Shown here: positions 1 through 12,039 of the stretch, one piece after another
Numbering within the stretch: the stretch's first letter is position 1
Layout: the number at the start of each line of letters is the position of its first letter
DNA from: Spisula solida
Taxonomy: Eukaryota > Mollusca > Bivalvia > Venerida > Mactridae
Direction of reading: 5' to 3'
Length of the DNA: 64,000 nt
NCBI GenBank assembly: GCA_947247005.1
Contig: OX365947.1
Coordinates: 30,274,760-30,338,759, forward strand
Position numbers and translations under genes: made by a program
The notes under the pieces: generated by a model
The model's input: only the letters and a program-made list of their open reading frames with translations
Told to the model about the DNA's origin: nothing
Database searches by the model: none

Positions 1-406
1 AGAAGCCGTGCGTTCGGGGAAAAGCTATACAATTTTACGTAAAATAATCATGATATATCAGTCGCTTTAATTGCGCAGATATTCGAACCAGACTTGACTA
101 TGATCAGCACCAAAACCCGGTCATTATAAATGAGCAATGGGACTACGCGTGGTTTCAGGTCTAGTACCGATAAGTTTTGTGTTGAAAGCATACGAACTAA
201 AGTATCTTAGTGAGATTACTCTCCCTTGATGTTACTCTGATACTTTCGACATATCGTAATTAATTCCTAAACAGTTCCAAACAGTGTTATATTTACCGGT
301 ATACGAGTTTATCACTAAAAACTAGATTATATTCCCTAAATAAAAATACACAATAACACTTCATAGAAACTAAAGTTATAATCATTAATCTACATGTATG
401 TAACAA

Positions 407-557
407 CAGGCCTAAGAAATTATATCACAAAATACAGAGTTTTGAAATTCCCCATCATCCCGTCATTACTATATATAAGATAATTATATATAGTAATGAC
501 GGGATGATGGGGAATTTCAAAACTCTGTACACTTTGTGATATAATTTCTTAGGCCTG
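407..557. repeat. Long near-perfect palindrome (MITE-like fold-back)
   Basis: Arms of about 70 bp beginning CAGGCCTAAGAAATTATATC pair with the end GATATAATTTCTTAGGCCTG around a short AT spacer near 480. Only a few bases differ between arms. No coding potential. Confidence 0.9.
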
Positions 558-870
558 TGCATAGAATAAAGGGAGCTATTGCAGTCACTCAAGCATTGGT
601 GTCAGTGTCGGTGTGATGCAAATGTAAAAGCTTAGGTACAAAAGTTTTTTTACCTGTAATATCTTCAAAGTCCATTGACATATTGCTTTGGTGACCTTAA
701 TCCCTATACCGGGGTAGATATCTATCACCATTTCGACCAAATTATCTGCCCTTTTCGACTTAGAAATCCATGTTATTAGGTACAACCTCAAATAGTTTCA
801 AATTGCATTGACATGTTGCTTTGATACTTTGCACACTTGTTCACCAGCATGATCCCAATCCCTTACAAAA
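558..870 (-). repeat. Dispersed element, inverted relative to 12040-12672
   Basis: Shares GGGAGCTATTGCAGTCAC and TAATATCTTCA..GCATTGACATATTGCTTTGATACTTTGCA with the reverse complement of the element near 12300-12670. Directly abuts the palindrome at 407-557. The remaining 870-1520 holds only short chance open frames. Confidence 0.6.
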
Positions 871-1520
871 TGTCAAAATGTTCAGTCATGTATTTTGTAT
901 CTGCAAAATTTGCATGTAGCAAAGTTTTTTCTTTTTGGTCGATGTTCAGCTCCCGTTCCTGGTTGACTAAGCGCTTCTTCAAGTTCCATGTTTATTTCGT
1001 TTCTCAACAGATTTACCTAACTTTTCATGGACTGAATCCTAGCTGCATGTGGAGGAAAATCAACGTTCTTGTCAAATTAAGTTTGCTTGACCTTCATAAA
1101 CTTGTATATATTGTAGGTTGGGACATAACTAAACCAAACATCTAAGCTGTTACAATAGGTGTACTTGATTTTGTATGTTGATTTTATATGTTGATTCATC
1201 CCCAGTGTACAGGAGGTATACCAAATTAAGATTCCCTGTGCTTGTTCCAATCCGGCAAACTGTGATTGAATCAATTTCCGCACACAGGAGGGACATGTCA
1301 GTAGCCAGATTAAAACCAAGCGAGTCATGCTATCAAAACAGTAGGAGCCACAAAATAAGCCAATTGGTATTAGTCTAGCAAGCACATTTGCGGTGAAATA
1401 TGCTGTCTACCACATCACATGATAGTTTAACCCCTGATTGACGTACACTAATAAATGTAAACTGTAATATTAACATGTTCTGGCCTTGTGAAATAAGATA
1501 AACATTCCCTGGAAAGCAAT

Positions 1521-2755
1521 ACAAGAGGACCCAAAGGGCCATAGGTCGCTCACCTGTCCTAGTAGTTCATGCATCCCTAATGGTAGCCTCTATTGCATGT
1601 ACAAAGTTTTCATATTGTCTTACACTTTATAATTTACATCAAATTTAGACCCAATGACATATTAAAGTGATTTGACCATGTGACCTAGTTTTTGACCCCG
1701 GATGACCCAATATTGAACTTGACCTAGATTTTGTTAAGGTGATCATTGTGACCAAGTTTCATAAAGATTAGGCCAAAATTGTGACCTTTAGTGACTACAC
1801 AAGGTTTTACTATTATTTGACCTTGTGACCTAGTTTTTGACCCCGGATGACCCAATATCGAACTTGACCTAGATTTTGTTGAGATGATCATTGTGACCAA
1901 GTTTCATAAAGATTAGGCCCAAATTGTGACCTCTAGTGACTACACAAGGTTTTTCTATGATTTGACCTTGTGACCTAGTTTTTGACCTCGGATGACCCAA
2001 TATCGCACTTGACCTAGATTTTGTTGAGATGATCATTGTGACCAAGTTTCATAATGATTAGGTCAAAATTGTGAACTCTAGTGACTACACAAGGTTTTTC
2101 CATGATTCAACCTTGTGACCTAGTTTTTGACCCCGGATGACCCAATATCGAACTTGACCTAGATTTTGTTGAGATGATCACTGTGACCAAGTTTCATAAA
2201 GATTAGGCCAAAATTGTGACCTCTAGTGACTACACAAAGTTGTTCTATGATTTGACCTTGTGACCTAGTTTTTGACCCCGGATGACCCAATATCGAACTT
2301 GACCTAGATTTTGTTGAGATGATCACTGTGACCAAGTTTCATAAAGATTAGGCCCAAATTGTGACCTCTAGTGACTACACAAAGTTTTTCTATGATTTGA
2401 CCTTGTGACCTAGTTTTTGACCCCGGATGACCCAATATCGAACTTGACCTAGATTTTGTTGAGATGATTATTGTGATCAAGTTTCATAAAGATTAAGCCA
2501 AAATTGTGACCTCTAGCGACTACACAAGGTTTTTCTATGATTTGACCTTGTGACCTAGTTTTTGACCCCGGATGACCCAATATCGAACTTGACCTAGATT
2601 TTGTTAAGATGATCATTGTGACCAAGTTTCATAATGATTAAGCTAAAACTGTGACCTCTAGTGTCTACACAAGTAATTGTGGAAGGACGGACGGACGACG
2701 GACGAAGAGTGATCACAAAAGCTCACTCTGTCACTTTGTGACAGGTGAGCTAATA
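1521..2755 (+). mobile_element. Pearl / Helentron-associated-like element with seven 145-bp tandem units
   Basis: Starts ACAAGAGGACCCAAAGGGCC and GCTCACCTG; ends with GGACGGACGGACGACGG, then a hairpin (AGCTCACTC..GTGACAGGTGAGCT). Seven internal units begin GACCTAGTTTTTGACC at 1682, 1827, 1972, 2117, 2262, 2407 and 2552, exactly 145 bp apart. Tandem core + tetranucleotide microsatellite + end hairpin is the layout described for bivalve pearl elements and Helentron-associated repeats. No open frame, so non-autonomous. Confidence 0.75.
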
Positions 2756-2757
2756 AA

Positions 2758-3330
2758 AACAAGAGCACCGCCTATGATATGCTGAATGCTCGACTTTCTC
2801 AAACTTGATAGTAACCAGGCTCATCTGTGAGTCAAAATTAGGGCAGATAACTCCATAAATATAGGACTCAGGGTTACCAGCATTGTATGTATGAACTTCC
2901 TTAGTGATGGTGAATATCTATGTATATTAGCAAGTGGATACCTTTGATAGTCTTCGAGTAATTGACATTTTTGTGTAAAGATTCAAAGTCAGAAAAGGGG
3001 AATAACTCGCACCAAATGCTGCATTTATTTGTTTCGTCTTGTCAGTAGATGTAGGTCATCACATTCCACAAGTGTATTTGGGTTTCAAGTTGAAAGCTTT
3101 GATAGTAATTGAGAAATATCAGTTTGTGTAAAAACATGTGCCACTATTTCTATGTACTAAGTCCAAACAAGGGCAGATAACTCCATAAATATAGGTTACA
3201 TAGTTATCAGCCTTGTCAGTTTGAACTCCCTGTGTGATGGTGAATGACTATGTTGAGTTTCAAATGAATACCTTTTATAGTCTTTGAGAAAATGACTCCG
3301 ACAATAAATTTAACCAAAGCATACACACAC
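2758..3330 (+). repeat. Dispersed repeat with two diverged internal units
   Basis: Begins AACAAGAGCACCGCC right after the preceding element. GGGCAGATAACTCCATAAAT occurs twice about 320 bp apart, each followed by a similar GTGATGGTGAAT stretch. End uncertain. Confidence 0.5.
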
Positions 3331-6300
3331 GATCCTGTCACGACAAAATCTCGACTTTTTTTCTTCGAAAAGTCTAACTAATAAAGTAGGAAAATTTTAA
3401 TGGGTATGTAGGAAGAAATTTTTTATTGGGTATGTAGGTAAAGATCAAACAAACAATATTTTAATTTAGGCCTAATGCTCTTCTAAAACAGGACATGGAG
3501 AGAAAACAAAAGCCAATTCTCTAGAAATATGGTGACTTTATTTAAGATATTTCACTTGTTGGTATGCAAGGATAGATTTCTATCAATAGAAACATAATCA
3601 CAGTAATCATTGAATTATACACCATAAGTAGTGTAACCATAGTAACGGCATGACAGTATTCAATCATGACTGTATTCCATCATGACCGTATTCAAGCAAT
3701 ATAAAAGTACTGTTTTAACAGTTCAAAGTGTTTCAGAAGTAATACATTCAGACAACACATTGGTCAAATGTACTCTTCTCCACTATTTTGTTTCATAGGA
3801 AGAATCTTCTTAAATTTGTGACCAAATGATCTCAAACAATGAGCGCCATTTTGCATGTTGATATTGATTTGTTTCCACGGTTCAATCCATCTAAACCGTC
3901 TTATATAGCTGTAGTAGTTCAGCATATTTATTCAGTAATCCACATTTCGTATAAAGCAGGAATCCGAACCTTGCTACACAATGAAAGGATTAGATGTTAC
4001 TACTAGTATATAAAAATCTCTCTATAAAACTGTCTCATAGCAACCAGTAATGTACACACCTCACAAAAGATGCCAAATTCTCACCAAAAAAACAAGATTT
4101 TTCTATAGATAAAAATTAAAGCTGTTTATCTGTATTGTACCATATCTTTGGAACTATCACTCTCCACACATACATACATGTAATATGAGAGTGTATGTGC
4201 CATTTATCCATCTTTCATCTACGTTGTTGTATATGTACATGCGTCTCTGTGTATCATCCATGCATGTAAATTATAAAACAATCCAATCTATTCACACTAC
4301 TCATGAAATAAATCCCCTACACTCAAAACTGTACAATAAATGAAGTAAATCTAAGATCTAACACACTGCTGTGTTGTTGTATCTTGCATAATTCTACATA
4401 ACAAATTAAACACAAATATTTTAATCAAGATACATGTACATATTTCACTGAGTTCTGATTAACATATTGTGCACAAAATATTTTATAGTTTCGGTAAACG
4501 AAACTGATGTAATGCAAATAAATCATGACACAGGTGTTAGGCTTACACATGCTGATAAGCCCGTTATTTATAGTTTGTATGTTTGACCGTCTCTCTATTA
4601 TCACTCAGACACCCACAGTTCATTGTCTGTCATTGAAAACAGTGCGAGGACATACACCTTGCTGAACTATGGGGTGATGGTGTTTAGTGGAACCCAGTGA
4701 ATCATCTTGAACAATCCTATCTCTGTCACATGTGAAGTAGATTCCATCCCTGACAAGTCGTTATGGGAGTTACATTACAAAATGTATGTCTACTGAGTAA
4801 AAACATTAGCTCAGCAGGCAATCACTTCTTCATGTCACCTCAATAGAGACTGCGTGGTCAGGAGTCTGCTTCTCCTGTGACAGAGATGAGACTACATGGT
4901 ATCAATAATAATCATATCATTGTACAGTGATATTACAGTTTCATTCCATGTAATTGTACAGTATAATATTTTTATCTACCGGTACAGACTGAAATGCAGG
5001 GGACATATTTCTAGAGTAATGTTTATGCTAGTACTCGTGAAATTGGCAACTACTGTTTGCACATTGGACTACTGATCCTACCACAAACAATAAACACAAT
5101 TGTTAACCTTGGTTACTATGGTAATATAAACATCTCAACATGTACCCATACAATCACACTTATATACAAAATTCACCAGCAATCGTAACTACTCCACATG
5201 TGGAGCAAAATCGACTAACAATGTCAAATGTTCATGTAAACAGTATAACCTGCCGCAATATGTAATCAAACTAAGATTGTGCCATGTTACAACTCCAGCT
5301 CTCTTAAACCACTGGACCATGGCCCTGGCTTTATTTCAACCAATTATATGATTTATAATAAAAATGTTATTTACTGTATAGCGGGTATATTTCACGGGGT
5401 CCATTATTCGCGTTATCTGGATCCTTTTGAATTCACGGTGTCTTGATTCGCACAAACGACCTTGACCGCGAATTTAAAACCTTGTTGGTAAACATGAAAT
5501 GGGAGGTCAATCTTGGATTTCCATAGTAACTATTAATTTATTTCTTGATTACAGGTAGTTTATATTTGTAATAGCACCTTGATTAGTACAACTGTCTTAT
5601 AATACAGGTTTAATATCTAAAACATATTGATAAACATTAGATATAATTTAGTTTAATTAATGGTAGTAGTCTATCTAAAATTATTCAATGAACTTAATTG
5701 AGTAATAAATTAAAGATGTCATCAATTGCAAATTAACATCTCAAAGGCAAACATTTATTTTTCTCACATGAATACAAGTTGTACACAAATTGTGACATCA
5801 CCATTTTGATGCATCAAGTGCATGTCAAAAAACAAGTGAATGGCATAATGTAACAAGTGGATTTTCAGATTTTCTTAATATTTGTGAAAATATCATGTTT
5901 ACAAACTGCATACGGCTGACAAACACATTTGTTCATTGACAAAGAGTTTATAAAACACATGTACCGGTTCATATAAACTCACAAATTTAATACACAGATG
6001 CACTCACATACCATAATACAAATAGGTAACTGAATGTTATCATATATACCTAATCTGACTGTTTCCTATCAAAAATATAAACTCACAACAGACACTCACA
6101 GGTGGCTGTACTGTTTTTATCCTTTTAGTCTACACTGTAATAGAATATTATTGTATTCTAGGAAGGTAAAAACTGTCACAACCACCTGTGTGCACACTTC
6201 TTGAACACAAACACACATCAGTACATACAATTAAAGCTAAATAATCTTAGGGATAATTTATAACAATAAATATTTATAATGGTAAGTATTCTTCAATTAA

Positions 6301-7143
6301 TACTTGTTTTCTTTTTACAGGGAATAAGATAAAAACAACAACATAGTGATAAATAAAAAACACAACTAAATCTTTTCTAACCATAACAAAAACACACGCA
6401 TCACGTAAACAATATTTAAATATAAATAAATACATGTTTAAAGTAAAAATACTAGTAGTGAGACACTAAAATAGATCAAATTGCACTTTGTTATCATGAT
6501 AACCTAAACTACAGCATGTACTTGTGACTATGAAGCATCGCCCACTGACGGCAACTAGTCTACTACACTGACCGCACAACTAGTCGACAATATTGTCTTC
6601 ATAGGCCTTGGCAACATTATTTCACCTTGAGCAAAAGCAACAAACATTGATATCCATTAAATCTGGTATAACAGTGTAATGCACAGTTCCAAACATATTG
6701 TAGACTATATTTTCATTGTTGAAATAACCTTGAGAGACAAACACCTTCATTGTTTGTCTCGTTCGTTTTGATAAATCAAACACATATTTATATGTTTTCT
6801 AGAACTGACGAAGATTTTAAGAGCACAATTTCGATGTCCATATTCACTGTTTGCTCTATACTCGACCCCAATACTAAGCTCACATCTCTCGGAAGATCCG
6901 TTATTAATGCCTGCCCACATACAGGAGTAGTCTTGTTACTGAGGTTTCAATATGTACTGGAATGGATAGCTAATCACATGGTACATCTCCATACAGCACT
7001 ACGATACCAATATCTTAACAACAAGCATTATGATGCTAAAGGAGGTAAAATCAAACAGGGTCCATTAAACTACTCTCTTACAAACATTCTAAGACCTTCT
7101 AATCATTTATCACCCAAGACCATACCAACTGTTCAGTGAGCGG
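3331..7143. other. AT-rich non-coding stretch downstream of the gene
   Basis: No convincing gene on either strand. The longest open frame (6750-7139, plus, 129 codons) has no recognisable domain, no splice context and unremarkable composition. Near 5380-5480 is a fragment with CACGGTG/GAATTCACGG character typical of short MITE remnants. Part of the stretch may be the 3' UTR of terminal exon B. Confidence 0.5.
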
Positions 7144-7395
7144 CTACAAAAGCTCTCTATAATGGAGGTATGAAACCATGGCAACAAAACCTCTTCAATG
7201 GAGGTATGAAACCATGGCTACAAAACCTCTTCAATGGAGGTATGAAACCATGACTACTAAACCTCTTTAATGGAGGTATGAAGCCATGGCTACAAAACCT
7301 CTTCAGTGGAGGTATGAAACCATGACTACAAAACCTCTTCAATCGAGGTATGAAACCATGGCTACTAAACCTCTTCAATGGAGGTATGAAACCAT
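7144..7395. repeat. 36-bp minisatellite, seven copies
   Basis: Unit contains AATGGAGGTATGAAACCATG and CTACAAAACCTCTTC; starts of GGAGGTATGA fall at 7164, 7200, 7236, 7272, 7308, 7344 (variant) and 7380. The period is a multiple of three, which explains the repetitive open frame GFIPPLKRFCSH on the minus strand; it is not a gene. Confidence 0.9.
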
Positions 7396-7553
7396 CTCCC
7401 TGCATCAGCTTCTCTGTACTAGTTCTGTCACATCTTTCATACTCCAATGATGTGAAGGTTTTTTTTTTAAATTTCATTTATCTGAACTAGAAAATAAGTT
7501 ACCAATTACAGTTAAGATTATTCCTGACCTGATTTTTTTAAAAAGAATCAATT

Positions 7554-7559
7554 TTTAAT
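7554..7559 (-). promoter_or_regulatory. Candidate poly(A) signal ATTAAA for terminal exon B
   Basis: First ATTAAA I noticed on the minus strand after the TGA at 8312, giving a 3' UTR of about 0.75 kb. An AATAAA at 5754-5759 is a second possibility (about 2.55 kb UTR, which would include the 36-bp minisatellite). Neither can be chosen without transcript data. Confidence 0.25.
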
Positions 7560-8311
7560 TTTTCAAAAAGACCCTGTACCCTCCTTATATAAGGTTTCTG
7601 AAAATACTGAGGCATCAAAAATGAGTTAGGATGCTGATAAACCGTTTAGGCCATGTTTACAATGTGTTCAAAAGGCACAGTATTCTATATCAAACTACTA
7701 AATAATCTCTATGGCAACGATAATATTGTTTGAATTATATGAAATGAGATAAAAGCAGAAAAGAAACCGGGAGATCTGTCTAGGAGTATATGAACTCCAT
7801 CTGGTGACAGACTTACACTAGGAACAGCCAGAAAATCACAGTATGAGAATCAATGTTCATGTATACAAACATGTATATGTATAAATCAACTATGGATCTA
7901 CAACTTTCAACTCTAACACAGAAGTACCCAAAAACTAACATTAGAAAATATCTAATTAATAAGCAAGAACAGGGTAGAGCTACTGTTACCGTAACTCTTT
8001 TAAAGTTTTTATGTTGATTGTTTTTTGCATTTTAAAACCAGTAAATGAATAGATAATGCATGGTACCAAAAATTTTTAAAGTTCAATATGTTTCTTTTTA
8101 AGCTCTTGTCTTCCTGTTCTGCATACTGGATGATGTTTTAAGAGCCGCGTTTAAAAGCTCAAATTATTGTTTGAGTTGAGCCATGATTGAACAGTGAAAG
8201 AGTACTAAGTATAAGATCCATAGTTGCCATATAGCAATAGATTACTTGGACTAAGCTACCCTCAAATGATATAAGTTTGTTCATTGACATCATCTAATAG
8301 GCATGTTTGTC

Positions 8312-8607
8312 TCATAAAATAACAGTGTCTTGCTGGCTAGGGTTATAAGAAGACCTATTAGTTGACCCCTCTTGCTGACCAGGGTTATATGACGACCTAG
8401 TAAGTGACCCCTCTCTCGAAGGACCCTGCGATGTATGTCGCGATTGTCTTGACATGGAACTTTCCCTAGAATATTCTCCCCGACCTTGTGACCTGGACCG
8501 TTTGCGACTTCTACGGAAAAGTTTCTTCAAGCTGCCACCAAGAGATCTTGACTTTTTCAAGTTTGGCGTATCTTCGTTGCGTTTTTGTTTGTGCAAATCT
8601 ATATCAT
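8312..8607 (-). CDS. C2CD2L-like: C2CD2/TMEM24-like gene, terminal exon B (polybasic, Ser/Arg-rich C-terminus)
   Basis: Coding part of the last exon, 296 bp, phase 1 in, stop TGA at 8312-8314. It reads DDIDLHKQKRNEDTPNLKKS, then RSLGGSLKKLFRRSRKRSRS, then GPSREGSLTR, and ends PSQQDTVIL. Two imperfect copies of RSSYNP(G/S)QQ lie near the end. Acceptor TTTGTTTGCAG. The strongly basic cluster with many R/K-x-x-S sites fits the plasma-membrane-binding, kinase-regulated tail of TMEM24 proteins. The last residues V-I-L match a class II PDZ-ligand pattern, which is only suggestive. Full numbering would be about 794 residues with the 18-codon exon. Confidence 0.85.
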
Positions 8608-8749
8608 CTGCAAACAAACAAGAGAAGAATGTTAATAAACCTCTTTAAGTTAAGCACTAAATCTTCCTCAATAATAAAACTACCTCAAAATGAAGAACTT
8701 ATTCTATATCGGTTGATCTGTGAGATGCCTCAGTGTAAGGACAGACCAC

Positions 8750-8803
8750 AGGGGTATGTAACGACTATAATATGCCATTGATTACTATTTGTTACATACC
8801 CCT
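8750..8803. repeat. Short inverted repeat
   Basis: Arms AGGGGTATGTAAC and GTTACATACCCCT separated by 28 bp, in the intron just upstream of terminal exon B. Confidence 0.6.
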
Positions 8804-8807
8804 ATGG

Positions 8808-9399
8808 AACCACCTCAAGAAGAAAACGATCGTCACAGGTACCTGTAGTCTTATTATTAAGATTATGAGGGACAATATAATATATATTATATGTAATATT
8901 ATCAAGTTGTATTGCAACAGCCTAGAGTAATATATTGCTACATACTACATATCTCTAATTTCTTAATTCTTTCATAGAAATAACAATCAAGGTTTCATTA
9001 TTTCTAGTAAAACCACCATGCAGCTACTTGTATTTGCAAAATGCTTTCTTTGATTTCACCCTAGGTGTCTTGACAACTAGTTACATGTTACTACAAAGAT
9101 TGGAAAATGTGTATGTAAGATTTTAAATCAAGAAATGTGGAAATTCCCTGAACTAGGACAATCATCATATCATATCATAGCCAAGCCATTCTTGGCATTA
9201 TGTCAATCATAAAAAATGAAAACTTCAGTGGAATGGGGAAGAAAAACATTGCCATAACTGTACAATATAAACAGCAGACTGAGGCATATCACATTTTCTG
9301 CCAAAACAACAACCAAAAGCAAAGGTTTGGAAAGGGCAACTGTATTCAAGGGTGTAACAACGAAAGCAATATGGTTCTTAGAAGTTAATACACGACACA
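8808..9399. other. Intron stretch, nothing recognised
   Basis: Intron between exons 10195-10248 and 8312-8607. Only short chance frames. Confidence 0.5.
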
Positions 9400-9505
9400 G
9401 CCGGGCAGGGAGGTGATAATCGGCCCGGAGAATGAATAATCACCGCGAGGGCTTTAGCCCAAGGGTGATTATTCATGCCGGGCCGATTATCACCTTCGGC
9501 CCGGC
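9400..9505. repeat. GC-rich palindromic element
   Basis: Arm GCCGGGCAGGGAGGTGATAA..CGGCCCGG..GAATAATCACC pairs with GGGTGATTATTCATGCCGGG..CCGATTATCACC..CGGCCCGGC. Markedly more GC-rich than its surroundings, and the loop (CGCGAGGGCTTTAGCCCAAG) has a small hairpin of its own. Confidence 0.8.
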
Positions 9506-10194
9506 TCTGAAGTGTATATGTTAATGTCTTTTATACACTTGTTCGATTTCATGATATATACGGAGAACAAATAACGTAAATATTACTGATGTAGATATAC
9601 ACTAAGGTTTTAACCAATAAAATGCGCTTAGAGTAAATAAAATTGGCAAGAAATCATGCATAGGCCTATGAGCAACGTAACGTCAATTTGGCTCCAACGT
9701 GACGTCATGTTTACATGGATAACGTAACGTCCGCCTGTTTAACGGTCCAATTATGATTATGAGATTGTGGACCGGGCGGATAGGCGATAATCACGTGATG
9801 GCCATAATCAGCCACAAATAGGCTCATTTTTGTTACTATATATAGTAACAAGTGTATTAAATGGTTATAACACCATGTTGAAGTTATTTGAAACAATTCT
9901 AAGTGGCTCTGGCACTGCTAATTTGTTGTGCTAGTGTGGTGTTGTGCTAGTGTGTTATGATAGTGCTATGATATTGTGTTGTTGTAGTGCTATGTTGAGG
10001 CACTTTATAATGATGGTTTGGTACACTTGAACTTCAGCACATTTTAATAAAGTGCTTTTTGAATACAATGAGATTGTGTGCGTTTGTAAAATCTGCAAAT
10101 CAATATAATAAATGACAAACTGAGAACAAGACGATAACAACAGTTGTATATACTACTCTTAGACTGACATAATAATATACATATATCCCCATAC

Positions 10195-10248
10195 CTCCAT
10201 TACTTGAGAGAGACTCAGTGTCGAGACGTAATGAGAGACTCCTCCGAT
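10195..10248 (-). CDS. C2CD2L-like: C2CD2/TMEM24-like gene, 18-codon exon (RRSLSLRLDTESLSSNG)
   Basis: Exon of 54 bp, phase 1/1: D/E then RRSLSLRLDTESLSSNG. Donor GGAG|GTATGG is good; the acceptor (CCGTGAAG) is weaker, but AAG acceptors are also used by the mini-exon array. Its outgoing phase joins the terminal exon as ..SSNG-DDIDLHK. Identified from composition (RRxS motif, Ser-rich) and matching phases; it could be missed by gene finders because of its size. Confidence 0.6.
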
Positions 10249-10758
10249 CTTCACGGTAGCAAGAAACAAAACACAGTAACACTATTTTAACATGTGACAT
10301 GTGTAAAACACCTACACTAACACCATTGACAGCCGAGTAGTCATGGTACAGTAATCATGCCAATGCGACTTTGATCTTGGATCTACTTGAATGCTGGCCC
10401 CATGATTATACACTTTTTTCATACTCTTATCAATTTGAGTATGAAATTTGATTAGCTCCAAGAAAGTGCAACAATTAAATAATCTTTACATACCAGTAAT
10501 CTGAAAATATTACTGTTCATACAATACAAAACATTCAGTAAAATATGAAACATTTTACTGTTTGAACACCAAATATTTCAGCACAAAATTGAGTTTAGCA
10601 TGAGAGAAGCTTTATAATCACACCAACCAAGTTTGAGTACTGTAGACGGAAGCATTCTCTTAAAATCAACCAGATATGGCTTTTTGCTGTCAGACATATG
10701 CACTAGACTGACCACCAGACATAAGCAAAGTAGTATACCAACTAGGCCAGCTATAGTC

Positions 10759-11221
10759 TAGGACCGGGACGATTTCAATATTTTGAAACCGGTTAATCCT
10801 TGGTATAAAATCGCATTGAACCGGATAATCGGCCGCTATAAGGTAAATGATGTTTTCTTTCATGACGAGCCATATCAATGTACTTTCAGCAGCAGAATTC
10901 ATGTGTGTTAATCCCTCAAAGAATACAATACCAATAAAAAGATTTGTATGTTAAATATGATCATATACAATGTATGTATTACTGTAATACATGCTATCCA
11001 AACACAACAAGTTAGATTGCTTGTGTATGTGTCGATCAACACATTCTGGCATGTATTGTTGTCAAAAATATATTGTATGCATGTGGTAACATACACTTTA
11101 TTGACATTGTAGTAACGTTATTTGTACTGTTTTAGAACGATTAGCGGTTTTGCAGAAATGAAATCGATTTCACATCGTAATCGAATCGCATCCAATTAAC
11201 CGAGTAATCGTCCCGGTCCTA
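10759..11221. mobile_element. Non-autonomous hAT-like MITE (463 bp)
   Basis: Terminal inverted repeats TAGGACCGGGACGATT and AATCGTCCCGGTCCTA. Flanked by CTATAGTC and CTATAATT, a candidate 8-bp target duplication with two mismatches. No transposase frame. Confidence 0.65.
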
Positions 11222-11272
11222 CTATAATTCAACACCGTACATACATATAAAACTAATAAATTCAATCAATAA

Positions 11273-11558
11273 CAAGACTGCGTTCAATAAACGCTTATGC
11301 CCCCTGTGGAAGCCTTGTCCATAAATAAGTCTAAGTCCAAAATTAGGTCAAGGTGAAGGTCAAAATGGGGTCAGGTGATACAGGCGTGTGGAGAGTGTTC
11401 ATATACAACATCCATGCAAGTATGAAAGCTTTGTAGCAAGCCATATTAATGCTAGAAGAAACGGTCAATTTGGGTTAACCAGGACGGACGGACGGACGAA
11501 CGGACGGACAGGTGAATCACTATATGCCTCCCGATCTATCGATACGGGGGCATAAAAA
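11273..11558 (+). mobile_element. CAAGACTGCGTTC element, copy 1 (pearl/Helentron-associated-like)
   Basis: Begins CAAGACTGCGTTCAATAAAC, has a (GGAC)n-type microsatellite near 11483-11510, and ends TCGATACGGGGGCATAAA. Very similar copies lie at 11596-11890 (opposite strand) and 18903-19202. Confidence 0.75.
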
Positions 11559-11595
11559 CTTAAAGAAATCTGAAGCACTTATCTCCTGTGATTAT

Positions 11596-11890
11596 TATGC
11601 CCCCGTATCGATAGATCGGGAGGCATATAGTGATTCACCTGTCCGTCCGTCCGTCCGTTCCTCCGTCCGTTCGTCCGTCCTGGTTAACCCAAATTGACCG
11701 TTTCTTCTAGCATCTTTATGGCTTGCTACAAAGCTTCCAAACTTGCATGGATGTTGTATATGAACACTCTCCACACACCTGTATCACCTGACCCCATTTT
11801 GACCTTCACCTTGACCTAATTTTGGACTTAGACTTATTTATGGACAAGGCTTCCACAGGGGGCATAAGCGTTTATTGAACGCAGTCTTGT
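11596..11890 (-). mobile_element. CAAGACTGCGTTC element, copy 2, inverted
   Basis: Reverse complement of copy 1, separated from it by about 40 bp, so 11273-11890 is a large fold-back. The microsatellite reads GTCCGTCCGTCC on the plus strand, and chance open frames arise there. Confidence 0.8.
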
Positions 11891-12039
11891 TAATTTTAAA
11901 ACCACAAAGTCAAAGTATTTGACTGTCCAAAATCAATTAGAAATCTAAATGTATACAACATAGAAAATTAAATTGTTACATTTAATTATATAAATATCAA
12001 TCTATGGCAATTTCCTGTATGTAATGTTCTGCAAACAAG

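Noticed and set aside
1521..2755. CRISPR-like direct repeats
   Set aside because: Units are contiguous 145-bp tandem copies without unique spacers, in an animal genome.
6750..7139. 129-codon plus frame
   Set aside because: No recognisable domain, no splice context, ends at the edge of a minisatellite; antisense to the likely 3' UTR.
7157..7477. Minus frame with GFIPPLKRFCSH repeats
   Set aside because: A 36-bp minisatellite read in frame; unit carries no independent coding signal.
11512..11697. Plus frame with SVRSSVRSSV
   Set aside because: Generated by the GTCC/GTTC microsatellite of two inverted mobile elements.
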